NCBI RefSeq assembly: GCF_024055725.1
Contig: NZ_JAMXMX010000034.1
Coordinates: 1-64,000 of the forward strand
DNA from: Actinoallomurus spadix
Lineage (GTDB): Bacteria > Actinomycetota > Actinomycetes > Streptosporangiales > Streptosporangiaceae
DNA: 64,000 nucleotides
Reading direction: 5' to 3'
Shown here piece after piece: positions 45,142 to 53,149 of this stretch (positions within the stretch are counted from its first letter, which is position 1; every line of letters begins with the position of its first letter). A program made the position numbers and the translations under genes. The notes under the pieces were generated by a model. That model searched no databases. It was not told the origin of the DNA and saw only the letters and a list, made by a program, of their open reading frames with translations.

Positions 45142-46668
45142 ATGCGCGGAGTCACCGTCGCCGCGGCCGGCCTGATCATCCTGGTAGCGGGGGCCGCCTT
45201 CTCGTGTGCCGGTCTCCGGGGACCGCGCGGCCCGGCGACGCCGGAGGAGGCCTCGCGCGCGTACTTCCGCGCCTGGAGCGACGGGGATCTGCCGGCGATG
45301 CGGCGGCTGGCCGACGACCCGCCCGGCGACTTCGCCGACCGGCACCTGGCCCTGTCCCGGGCGCTGCGCGTCGACTCGGTGGACCTCACCCCCGGCGCGC
45401 CGGTCCGGCACGGTGACGAGGCGTCCGTCGACTACGCCGTCACCCGGCATCTGGCGGGCGTGGGCAAGTGGAGCTTCCGTGCGACCCTGCGGCTCGCCCG
45501 CCGCGACGGCGCCTGGCGGGTCGTGTGGTCGCCGGCCACGCTGCACCCGGCTCTGGCCGACGGCGGCCGGTTCCTGCTGACGCGGACCGAGGGCGCGTCG
45601 GGCGCGCCGGTCGCCGCGGACGGCCGGCCCCTGCCCGACGACAGCGGCGCCCAGCCGTACCTCACCGACGTCGGCGGCCGGTACGGCGAGGACGACGGGC
45701 CCCCCGGGTGGACGGTGCAGGTGCGGAACCCGGGACGCCCGGCGGTGCCGCTGAAGGTCTTCCCCGGCCGGGGCGCGGAGCCCGTCCGCACGACCATCGA
45801 CCGGCGTGCGCAGGCGGCCGCCGACGCGGCCGTGGGGTCGACACCGGCGGCCCTGGTCGCGATCCGGCCCTCGACGGGCGAGATCGTGGCGGTCGCCGAC
45901 CGGCTGCCGGGCCACGAGGAGGCGTTCCAGGGCCTGTACCCGCCGGGGTCGACGTTCAAGGTGGTCGTCGCGGCGGCGCTGCTGGAGGGCGGGATGACCC
46001 CGGCGAGCGCGGTCGACTGCCCGGCCGTGACGGTCGCCGGGCAGCGCACGATCCACAACCACGGCGGGCTGGCGCTGGGCCGGGTGCCGCTCGCCGACGC
46101 GTTCGCGGAGTCCTGCAACACGACGTTCGCGAAGCTGGGGGTGGCGGCGGGAACCGATCGGCTCCGGCGGAGCGCCACCGCGTTCGGCTTCGGCGCGCAC
46201 TTCGACGCGGGAACCGGCACGGCGTACTCCGGCGACCTCCTGGACCCGGGCGGCGGCAACGGGCTGGCCGAGGCGTCGATCGGCCAGGGGAAGGTTCAGG
46301 CGACGCCGCTCGCCATGGCGGTCGTCGCCGCGGCGGTGGCCGACGGCTCGTACCGCTCGCCGAGGCTGGTCCCCGCCCGCCTCGTGCACGGGGGGACGGT
46401 CCGGCCGCTGCCGTCCCCGGCCGTCGCCGGGCTGCGGTCGATGATGCGCGCGGTCGCCACGCGGGGCACCGCGGCCCACGCCGGACTTCCGGCGGGCACG
46501 GCGGGTAAGACGGGGACGGCCGAATATGATGCCCAGGGCCATACGCACGCGTGGTTCATCGGCTACCGGGGCGATCTGGCCTTCGCCGTCCTCGTCCTCC
46601 ATGGCGGGGACGGCGGACAGGTGGCCGGGCCGGTGGCGGCTCGCTTCCTTGCCGTGACCAAGTCGTGA
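45142..46668 (+). CDS. Class B penicillin-binding protein with MecA_N-like domain
   Basis: A 508-residue DD-transpeptidase tethered by an N-terminal membrane helix (VTVAAAGLIILVAGAAF, possibly a lipid-anchor Cys). Residues 35-140 resemble the NTF2-like MecA_N domain. The transpeptidase carries all three active-site motifs: Ser270-T-F-Lys273 (PPGSTFK), Ser324-Cys-Asn326 and Lys456-Thr-Gly458 (AGKTGTAEYD). It should crosslink peptidoglycan outside the membrane and be a beta-lactam target. GGGGGAG precedes the ATG. It lies between two paralogous amino-acid binding-protein genes, an unusual place. Confidence 0.92.
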   Translation: MRGVTVAAAGLIILVAGAAFSCAGLRGPRGPATPEEASRAYFRAWSDGDLPAMRRLADDPPGDFADRHLALSRALRVDSVDLTPGAPVRHGDEASVDYAVTRHLAGVGKWSFRATLRLARRDGAWRVVWSPATLHPALADGGRFLLTRTEGASGAPVAADGRPLPDDSGAQPYLTDVGGRYGEDDGPPGWTVQVRNPGRPAVPLKVFPGRGAEPVRTTIDRRAQAAADAAVGSTPAALVAIRPSTGEIVAVADRLPGHEEAFQGLYPPGSTFKVVVAAALLEGGMTPASAVDCPAVTVAGQRTIHNHGGLALGRVPLADAFAESCNTTFAKLGVAAGTDRLRRSATAFGFGAHFDAGTGTAYSGDLLDPGGGNGLAEASIGQGKVQATPLAMAVVAAAVADGSYRSPRLVPARLVHGGTVRPLPSPAVAGLRSMMRAVATRGTAAHAGLPAGTAGKTGTAEYDAQGHTHAWFIGYRGDLAFAVLVLHGGDGGQVAGPVAARFLAVTKS

Positions 46669-46740
46669 CCCGCTGACGTTTTCGCAGGTGGCGTGCGGTA
46701 TGACATAGTCGGACATTAATTTGTCTGCTTTGGAGGAATT

Positions 46741-47550
46741 GTGGCTATAAGTCGTCGGCTCGCCGCCGCCACCGCCGGGCTCTGCGCGGCCGCTCTCGCC
46801 CTCACCGCCTGCGGCGGAGGAGGAGGCGGGGCGACGGTCCAGGGCGCCAAGCTGGTGAAGAAGGGCAAGCTGACCACCTGCACCCACCTGCCGTACCCGC
46901 CGTTCCAGTCGGCCCAGGGCGGCAAGGTCGTCGGCTTCGACGTCGACATCATCGACCTGGTCGCCAAGAAGCTCGGTGTGACCCAGCAGGTCGTCGACAC
47001 GCCCTTTGAGACGATCAAGTCGGGCACCGCGCTGAACGCCGGCAAGTGCGACGTGGCCGCCGCCGGCATGACAATCAAGCCGGAGCGGGCGAAGTACATC
47101 GACTTCACCAAGCCGTACTTCAACGCGACCCAGGCGATCATGGCGAAGAAGGGCGCGACCTACGCGTCGCTGGACGACGTCAAGGCCAAGAAGCTCAAGG
47201 TGGGCTCCCAGGCCAGCACCACCGGTGAGGACTTCGTCCACGCCAAGGGCATCGACTCGAAGTCCTTCAAGGACTCCGCCAGCCTCCTCAACGGACTGCG
47301 CAGCGGCCAGGTGGACGTCATCGTCGAGGACTACCCGGTCGTGCAGGGCTGGCTGAAGGACCCGGCGAACGCCGCGTACGGCATCGCGGCCAGCCTCAAC
47401 ACCGGTGAGCAGTACGGCTTCGCCGTTCGCAAGGGCAAGAACCCCAAGCTGCTCGCGCTGATCAACCAGACGATCGACGAGGCGCGGCAGAACGGGGAGT
47501 ACAAGAAGATCTACGAAAAGTGGATCGGCCCGATGCCGGCGAACGCCTGA
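46741..47550 (+). CDS. Amino-acid ABC transporter binding lipoprotein
   Basis: A 269-residue SBP_bac_3 binding protein. The signal (RRLAAATAGLCAAALAL) ends at a lipobox TACGGG. Blocks LTTCTHLPYPPFQSAQGGKV, GFDVDIIDLVAKKLGVTQQV and YIDFTKPYFNATQAIMA place it with glutamine/glutamate-type binders. It heads an operon with permease and ATPase. GTG start with GGAGGAATT. The upstream 70 bases are locally AT-rich (about 46690-46730), a likely promoter. Its paralogue at 44213 lies two genes away. Confidence 0.94.
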   Translation: MAISRRLAAATAGLCAAALALTACGGGGGGATVQGAKLVKKGKLTTCTHLPYPPFQSAQGGKVVGFDVDIIDLVAKKLGVTQQVVDTPFETIKSGTALNAGKCDVAAAGMTIKPERAKYIDFTKPYFNATQAIMAKKGATYASLDDVKAKKLKVGSQASTTGEDFVHAKGIDSKSFKDSASLLNGLRSGQVDVIVEDYPVVQGWLKDPANAAYGIAASLNTGEQYGFAVRKGKNPKLLALINQTIDEARQNGEYKKIYEKWIGPMPANA

Positions 47551-47580
47551 GCCCGGCCCTGACCGATCCGAGAGGCCGCA

Positions 47581-48402
47581 ATGACTGAACACGCGGAGGC
47601 GGCGCCGCGGCTGACCCGCAGGCAGCGCCGCCGGCTGATCCTGGGCGGCGAGTACGGCGTCTTCGTCGTCGCCGTCGTGCTGCTCGCGTCCCTGGCGAAC
47701 TGGGGCACGCTGAAGACCAACTTCGCCGAGTGGCGGGTCGCCAAGACGCTGTTCCCCGACATCATCACGGTCGGGCTGCGCAACACCCTGCTGTTCACCG
47801 TCACCGGATTCGCGCTCGGCCTGGCGGCCGGCCTGGTGCTGGCGCTGATGCGGTTGTCGTCGGTCCCGCCGTACCGCTGGTTCGCCATCGCCTACATCGA
47901 GGTGTTCCGCGGGCTGCCCGCGCTGCTCATCTTCATCTTCGTGGGCACCGGCATCCCGATCGCGTTCCCGGGGGTCGAATTCCCCGGCGGGGTGTACGGC
48001 CAGGCCGCCCTCGCACTCGGCATCGTCTCGGCGGCGTACATGGCCGAGACGATCCGGGCCGGCATCGAGGCCGTGCCGCGCGGCCAGATGGAGGCGGCGC
48101 GGACGCTCGGCATGTCGCACGGGCGGGCCATGCGCTCGATCATCATCCCGCAGGCGCTGCGGGTCGTCATCCCACCGCTGACCAACGAACTGGTCCTGCT
48201 GTTCAAGGACTCGTCCCTGGCGCTGTACCTCGGCGTGACGCTGCAGCAGCGGGAGCTGACCAAGATCGCCCAGGACGTGACCGGCCAGCAGGGCAACACC
48301 ACGCCGATCGTCGCCGCCGCCATCTGCTACCTGATCATCACCATTCCGCTCGGCCACCTGGCGCGGCGGCTGGAGGCCCGGCAGAAGAGGGGACAGCGGT
48401 GA
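47581..48402 (+). CDS. Amino-acid ABC transporter permease
   Basis: A 273-residue inner-membrane subunit of the HisMQ/GlnP family. The first block [20 protein letters not shown] and the EAA loop [20 protein letters not shown], which docks to the ATPase, are conserved, as is [20 protein letters not shown]. About five helices. Overlaps the next gene by four bases (GTGA), so translation is coupled. It works with the binding protein just upstream, and may also serve the orphan paralogue. Confidence 0.95.
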   Translation: MTEHAEAAPRLTRRQRRRLILGGEYGVFVVAVVLLASLANWGTLKTNFAEWRVAKTLFPDIITVGLRNTLLFTVTGFALGLAAGLVLALMRLSSVPPYRWFAIAYIEVFRGLPALLIFIFVGTGIPIAFPGVEFPGGVYGQAALALGIVSAAYMAETIRAGIEAVPRGQMEAARTLGMSHGRAMRSIIIPQALRVVIPPLTNELVLLFKDSSLALYLGVTLQQRELTKIAQDVTGQQGNTTPIVAAAICYLIITIPLGHLARRLEARQKRGQR

Positions 48403-49172
48403 CGACGGTGAATCCCGCCGCGGCGGTCCAGATCACCGGGCTGCAGAAGGCGTTCGGGGACCTGGAGGTGCTGCGCGGCATCGACTTCGAGGTCGCGCGT
48501 GGCGAGGTCGTGTGCATCATCGGGCCGTCCGGGTCCGGCAAGTCCACGCTGCTGCGCTGCGTGAACCTCCTGGAGGAGCCCACCGCCGGGCAGGTGTACG
48601 TCGGCGGCGTGGAGCTGACCGATCCGGATGTGGACATCGACGCGGCCCGCCGCCGCGTCGGCATGGTGTTCCAGCAGTTCAACCTGTTCCCGCACCTGTC
48701 CGTGCTCGGCAACGTCACCATCGCCCAGCGCAAGGTGCTGCGGCGTTCCGCCGAGGAGGCCGACCGGATCGCGCGTGACAACCTCGTCCGCGTGGGGCTG
48801 GCCGACAAGGTGGACGCCTACCCCGCGCAGCTGTCCGGCGGGCAGCAGCAGCGGGTCGCGATCGCCCGCGCGCTGGCCATGGGCCCGGACGTCATGCTGT
48901 TCGACGAGCCGACCTCCGCGCTCGACCCCGAGCTCGTCGGCGACGTGCTCGGCGTCATGCGCAAGCTCGCCCTCGAGGGCATGACGATGCTGGTCGTCAC
49001 GCACGAGATGAGCTTCGCCCGCGAGGTCGCCGACCGCGTCGTCTTCATGGACGGCGGCGTCATCGTCGAGGAGGGACCGCCGTCGAAGGTCATCGGCGAC
49101 CCGGCGTACGAGCGGACGCGCAGGTTCCTGTCCCGCGTCCTCGACCCGGCCGCGGCCGAGGTCGAGGAGTGA
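48399..49172 (+). CDS. Amino-acid ABC transporter ATP-binding protein
   Basis: A 257-residue ATPase of the GlnQ/HisP class. Walker A is [12 protein letters not shown], the Q-loop [16 protein letters not shown], the signature [20 protein letters not shown], Walker [15 protein letters not shown] and the switch His in LVVTHEMSF. It energises import of a polar amino acid. GTG start overlapping the permease stop. A 17-bp hairpin closes the operon. Confidence 0.96.
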   Translation: MTTVNPAAAVQITGLQKAFGDLEVLRGIDFEVARGEVVCIIGPSGSGKSTLLRCVNLLEEPTAGQVYVGGVELTDPDVDIDAARRRVGMVFQQFNLFPHLSVLGNVTIAQRKVLRRSAEEADRIARDNLVRVGLADKVDAYPAQLSGGQQQRVAIARALAMGPDVMLFDEPTSALDPELVGDVLGVMRKLALEGMTMLVVTHEMSFAREVADRVVFMDGGVIVEEGPPSKVIGDPAYERTRRFLSRVLDPAAAEVEE

Positions 49173-49175
49173 CCC

Positions 49176-49211
49176 GGTGGGTCCCCGGCGGCACGCCGCC
49201 GGGGGCTCACC
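49176..49211 (+). terminator. 17-bp hairpin closing the ABC operon
   Basis: Arms 49176-49192 and 49195-49211 pair along 17 bases with two G-T wobbles around a two-base loop, three bases after the ATPase stop. This separates the transporter from glnA2. Confidence 0.8.
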
Positions 49212-49317
49212 GGGGACGGTGGTCGCACGTCGCGGCCGTGTAACGTCGCCGAAACATCGGCGCGGCACACTGATAGAAGGCCAGAGTTGTCGTAGCAGGG
49301 ATCGAAGGGGATCGGTT

Positions 49318-50679
49318 TTGGACCGTCAGCAGGAGTTCGTGCTCCGCACGCTCGAGGAGCGCGACATCCGCTTCATCCGGCTGTGGTTCACCGACGTGCT
49401 CGGATTCCTCAAGTCCGTCGCGGTCGCCCCGGCCGAGCTGGAGCAGGCGTTCGCCGAGGGCATCGGGTTCGACGGGTCGGCCGTCGAGGGCTTCGCCCGT
49501 GTGTACGAGGCCGACATGCTCGCCAAACCGGATCCGTCGACGTTCCAGGTGCTGCCGTGGCGGGCGGAGTCGCCGGGCACCGCCCGGATGTTCTGCGACA
49601 TCCTCATGCCGGACGGGTCGCCGAGCTTCGCCGACCCGCGCTACGTCCTCAAGCGCACGCTCGGCCGCGCGGCCGACCTCGGGTTCACCTTCTACACCCA
49701 TCCGGAGCTGGAGTTCTACCTCCTCGGGCAGCAGCCCGACGACGGCAGCGAGCCGACGCCGGTCGACCTCGGCGGCTACTTCGACCACACGCCGCACCGC
49801 GCCGCGCACGACTTCCGGCGCAACGCCATCATGATGCTGGAGTCGATGGGCATCTCGGTCGAGTTCAGCCACCACGAGGGCGGCCCGGGCCAGCAGGAGA
49901 TCGACCTGCGGTACGCCGACGCGCTCACCACCGCGGACAACATCATGACGTTCCGCCTGGTGATGAAGGAGGTCGCGCTCGAGCAGGAGGTGCACGCCTC
50001 CTTCATGCCGAAGCCGTTCACCGAGTACCCCGGCTCGGGGATGCACACCCACATGTCGCTGTTCGAGGGCGACCGCAACGCCTTCTACGAGCCGGGCGCC
50101 GAGTACCAGCTCTCCAAGGTCGGGCGCGCGTTCATCGCGGGCCTGCTCCGGCACGCCGCCGAGATCACCGCGGTCACCAACCAGTGGGTCAACTCCTACA
50201 AGCGCCTGTGGGGCGGCGTCGGCGCGTCCGCCGGAGCCGGCGGCGAGGCCCCGCCGTACATCTGCTGGGGGCACAACAACCGGTCCGCGCTGGTCCGCGT
50301 GCCGATGTACAAACCGCAGAAGGGCCACGCGACCCGCATCGAGTTCCGCGCGCCGGACACCGCCTGCAACCCCTACCTCGCCTTCGCCGTGATCCTGGGC
50401 GCCGGCCTGCGGGGCATCGAGCAGGGGTACGAACTGCCGCCGGGCGCCGAGGACGACGTGTGGGCGCTGACCGCGGCCGAGCGCCGCGCGATGGGCATCG
50501 AGCCGCTGCCGCAGAGCCTGGACGAGGCCATCACCGCCATGGAGCGCAGCGAGCTGGTCGCCGAGGTCCTCGGCGAGCACGTCTTCGACTTCTTCCTGCG
50601 TAACAAGCGCGTGGAGTGGGAGGACTACCGCCGCCAGGTCACCGAGTACGAGCGCCGCCGCTACCTGTCGATCCTGTAG
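49318..50679 (+). CDS. glnA2: Glutamine synthetase-family protein, GlnA2 type
   Basis: A 453-residue type-I glutamine-synthetase fold protein. LDRQQEFVLRTLEERDIRFI with IRLWFTDVLGFLKSVA is the GlnA2 start; metal and ATP blocks are YTHPELEFYLL, HHEGGPGQQEIDLRYADAL, GSGMHTHMSL and RIEFRAPDTACNPYLAFAV. A Tyr371-x-Leu-Pro-Pro segment lies where GlnE adenylylates GlnA1. TTG start with AAGGGG about eight bases upstream. In Streptomyces the GlnA2 orthologue is reported as a gamma-glutamylpolyamine synthetase, so glutamine synthesis may not be its main reaction. glnE lies 2.5 kb downstream, as in other actinomycetes. Confidence 0.9.
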   Translation: MDRQQEFVLRTLEERDIRFIRLWFTDVLGFLKSVAVAPAELEQAFAEGIGFDGSAVEGFARVYEADMLAKPDPSTFQVLPWRAESPGTARMFCDILMPDGSPSFADPRYVLKRTLGRAADLGFTFYTHPELEFYLLGQQPDDGSEPTPVDLGGYFDHTPHRAAHDFRRNAIMMLESMGISVEFSHHEGGPGQQEIDLRYADALTTADNIMTFRLVMKEVALEQEVHASFMPKPFTEYPGSGMHTHMSLFEGDRNAFYEPGAEYQLSKVGRAFIAGLLRHAAEITAVTNQWVNSYKRLWGGVGASAGAGGEAPPYICWGHNNRSALVRVPMYKPQKGHATRIEFRAPDTACNPYLAFAVILGAGLRGIEQGYELPPGAEDDVWALTAAERRAMGIEPLPQSLDEAITAMERSELVAEVLGEHVFDFFLRNKRVEWEDYRRQVTEYERRRYLSIL

Positions 50680-50718
50680 GCCCCTGATCCGGGAGGTCCG
50701 TCGCCGGGCCGGCGGTGT

Positions 50719-50739
50719 CCCCGGCCGCTCGGGCCGGGG
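50719..50739. terminator. Hairpin between convergent glnA2 and tetR
   Basis: CCCCGGCC and GGCCGGGG enclose a five-base loop, 40 bases after the glnA2 stop and seven before the TetR stop on the other strand; likely acts in both directions. Confidence 0.6.
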
Positions 50740-50745
50740 CGCGCG

Positions 50746-51312
50746 TCAGTTCTCGGCGTCCCGAGGCACGCCGATCATCTCCATCGCGACGGCGAGGGCG
50801 GCGGTGCGGCGCTCCTCGTCGGTGATGTCGTCGTCGAAGGCGAAGAGCGCGATGTTCAGCCCGAAGATCGACATGGCCGACTTGAGCCGTTCGGTCAGCG
50901 GGGACTTCGGGTCTGCGAGCAGTCCGATCAGGGCCCGGACCCGGCACTTGAGCTTCTCGCCGACCGCGAGCTCGCGCATCGTGCCCTGGTTCTCATGGGC
51001 GAAGCGCATGATTCCGGGCGCCGCGGTGTACAGGTGGTCGGCGTAGCGGCGGATCAGCTCCTGGCGCGTCTCCACGGTCGGCGGCTGTTCCCGGCCCCAG
51101 GCGATCAGGTCGTCCAGCCTGGCGAGGGCGTCGTCGAACAGGCTGACGATGATGTCCTCTTTGGTCTTGAAGTGGTAGTACAACGCCGCCTTGGTGACGT
51201 TGAGCCGTTCGGCGATCTCGCGGAGCGAGGTCTTCTCGTATCCGTGCTCGGCGAACAGCTCCAGCGCGACCGCCTGGATCCGCGCCCGGGTGTCGCCGCG
51301 GGGTTCGCCCAT
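50746..51312 (-). CDS. TetR-family repressor (divergent from MFS pump)
   Basis: A 188-residue regulator. The N-terminal helix-turn-helix is textbook TetR: FAEHGYEKTSLREIAERLNV, then TKAALYYHFKTKEDIIVSLF. The C-terminal domain has a broad hydrophobic helix (MSIFGLNIALFAFDD) for ligand or dimer contact. ATG 51312 is preferred because GGAG lies six bases upstream. It is divergent from an MFS pump, with two operator-like elements in the 135-base space, so it should repress the pump and itself. Confidence 0.93.
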   Translation of the reverse strand: MGEPRGDTRARIQAVALELFAEHGYEKTSLREIAERLNVTKAALYYHFKTKEDIIVSLFDDALARLDDLIAWGREQPPTVETRQELIRRYADHLYTAAPGIMRFAHENQGTMRELAVGEKLKCRVRALIGLLADPKSPLTERLKSAMSIFGLNIALFAFDDDITDEERRTAALAVAMEMIGVPRDAEN

Positions 51313-51336
51313 GATCAACTCCGTCCACACCAACTA

Positions 51337-51401
51337 ACTTGACGACCGGCTAGTTCCTAACTTACCGTACGGCAGGTAAAGAGACTAGCCGGTCGACAAG
51401 T
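51337..51401. promoter_or_regulatory. Paired TetR operators between repressor and pump genes
   Basis: Arms 51337-51354 and 51384-51401 (18 bases each, one mismatch) are inverted copies of a CGACCGGCTAGT-containing element, 29 bases apart. A smaller inverted pair TTACC/GGTAA (51362-51379) sits between. A TTGACG hexamer (51339-51344) lies in the left copy and could be the pump's -35. Confidence 0.7.
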
Positions 51402-51432
51402 AAGCACTCGGCCACAGTAAGCACTCGGCCAC
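51399..51432. repeat. Perfect 17-bp tandem duplication in the efflux-pump leader
   Basis: AGTAAGCACTCGGCCAC occurs twice head-to-tail (51399-51415, 51416-51432), immediately after the right operator and before the pump's ribosome site. Confidence 0.9.
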
Positions 51433-51447
51433 AGAGAGAGGTTATCG

Positions 51448-53034
51448 ATGGCGGGGACGAACACGGCGGAGTCGGCGCCACCAGGCGCGGCGGAGCCGAG
51501 AAGCACGCGATCCATCTACATCGCGATCATCGGCCTGATGCTCGGCATGTTCCTCGCGATGCTCGACAACCTGATCGTCGGCACGGCGCTGCCGACGATC
51601 GTCGGCGACCTCGGCGGCCTCAGCCACCTCGCCTGGGTCGTCACCGCCTACACCCTCGCCACCGCGGCCGCGACGCCGATCTGGGGCAAGCTCGGCGACC
51701 TGTACGGCCGCAAGGGCATGTTCATGGCGTCCATCGTGATCTTCCTCGCGGGTTCCATGCTCTCCGGGCTGTCGCAGAGCATGGGCCAGCTCATCGGGTT
51801 CCGGGCCATCCAGGGCCTCGGGGCGGGCGGCCTCATGGTCGGCGCCTTCGCGATCATCGGTGACCTCGTTCCGCCGCGCGAGCGCGGCCGCTTCCAGGCG
51901 ATCATCGGCGGCATGATGCCGATCGCCTTCGTCGGCGGCCCGCTGATCGGCGGATTCCTCACCGACCACCTGAGCTGGCGCTGGACCTTCTACGTCAACG
52001 TGCCGCTCGGCGCGCTCGCGCTGCTCGTCACCGGGGTCGGCATGCGCCTGCACACCCCGCACATCAAGGCGAGGATCGACTTCCTCGGAGCCTTCCTGCT
52101 CACGGTCGGCGTCGTCTCCCTCACGCTGGTCGCGAGCTGGGGCGGCACGGAGTACCCCTGGGGATCCTGGCAGATCATCGGGCTGGCGATCCTGTCGGTC
52201 GTGGCGCTGGTCCTGTTCGTCCTCGCCGAGGCCCGCGCCGCCGAGCCGATCCTGCCGCCGCGGCTGTTCCGCAACAAGAACTTCACCGTCGCGCAGATCC
52301 TGAGTTTCCTCGTCGGCGCGGCGATGTTCGGCGCGGTGAACTTCCTCCCGCAGTACATGCAGGACGTCCAGGGCGCCTCCGCGACGGCGAGCGGCCTGCT
52401 GCTCCTGCCGCTGATGTTCGGCATGCTGGTCGTCATGCTGACGACCGGTCAGCTGATCGCCCGCAACGGCCGTTACAAGCTCTACCCGATCATCGGCGGC
52501 GCGGTGATGACCGCGGGCATGCTCGTGCTGCTTCTGCTCAAGGTCGACACCAGCACGGCGATGAGCTCGGCGCTGACCGCCGGCGTGGGCCTCGGCATGG
52601 GCTTCATCATGCAGAACACCATGCTGATCACCCAGAACAGCGCCGAACTGCGGGACATGGGTGCCGCGAGCGGCTCGGTCACGCTGTTCCGCACGGTGGG
52701 CGGCTCGCTCGGCGTGGCGCTGTTCGGCTCCATCTTCACGAACCGCCTTGAGGACACCATCTCCCACCGGCTCGGCCCGCAGGCCGCCCACCAGATCTCG
52801 TCGGGCGGCGCGCACGTGACGCCGGCGCTGCTGCACAAGCTCCCGATGGCGGTGCAGGACGCGTTCAAGGCCGGCGTCACCGACGGCCTGCACGGCACGG
52901 TCATCGGCGGAGCGATCGTCGCGTTCCTGGCCTTCCTCCTCGCCTGGTTCATCCGCGAGGTGCCACTGCGCGGCTCGGCGGCCCGGGGACCGAAGGAGCA
53001 GGCCGAGGAGACCCTCACCGAACCGGCCATCTGA
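51448..53034 (+). CDS. DHA2-family MFS multidrug efflux transporter
   Basis: A 528-residue fourteen-helix pump. The helix-1 motif is FLAMLDNLIVGTALPTIVGD, motif A GKLGDLYGRKGMFMASIVIF and the central AFVGGPLIGGFLTDHLSWRW segment is motif C, all of the DHA2 family (EmrB/QacA type). GAGAGAGG precedes the ATG. It is divergent from its probable TetR repressor and ends at a strong hairpin. It is the second DHA2 pump in the window; the two are not close copies, so substrates may differ. Confidence 0.93.
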   Translation: MAGTNTAESAPPGAAEPRSTRSIYIAIIGLMLGMFLAMLDNLIVGTALPTIVGDLGGLSHLAWVVTAYTLATAAATPIWGKLGDLYGRKGMFMASIVIFLAGSMLSGLSQSMGQLIGFRAIQGLGAGGLMVGAFAIIGDLVPPRERGRFQAIIGGMMPIAFVGGPLIGGFLTDHLSWRWTFYVNVPLGALALLVTGVGMRLHTPHIKARIDFLGAFLLTVGVVSLTLVASWGGTEYPWGSWQIIGLAILSVVALVLFVLAEARAAEPILPPRLFRNKNFTVAQILSFLVGAAMFGAVNFLPQYMQDVQGASATASGLLLLPLMFGMLVVMLTTGQLIARNGRYKLYPIIGGAVMTAGMLVLLLLKVDTSTAMSSALTAGVGLGMGFIMQNTMLITQNSAELRDMGAASGSVTLFRTVGGSLGVALFGSIFTNRLEDTISHRLGPQAAHQISSGGAHVTPALLHKLPMAVQDAFKAGVTDGLHGTVIGGAIVAFLAFLLAWFIREVPLRGSAARGPKEQAEETLTEPAI

Positions 53035-53049
53035 TTCCGGCTCACCCGG

Positions 53050-53083
53050 GAGGCCGGGAGTCCCACCGGGGACTCCCGGCCTC
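53050..53083 (+). terminator. Perfect 15-bp hairpin after the efflux pump
   Basis: GAGGCCGGGAGTCCC and its exact reverse complement flank a four-base loop ACCG, 15 bases after the stop codon, followed by TTC. The strongest terminator in the window. Confidence 0.85.
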
Positions 53084-53149
53084 TTCGCTCAACGAGCCCG
53101 ATCCGGCACTCCCGGCGGGTCCGCCGGGCGTTCGTGATTTCCTTTGATC

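Noticed and set aside
45079-48357. 1092-codon minus-strand frame across the PBP and transporter genes
   Set aside because: It spans several well-defined plus-strand genes and has no ribosome site or known motif; shadow of GC-rich coding.
49318-50679. Calling this gene glnA1, the main glutamine synthetase
   Set aside because: The N-terminal block and its placement near glnE and panB match GlnA2 of actinomycetes, and GlnA1 is usually longer, about 470-480 residues.
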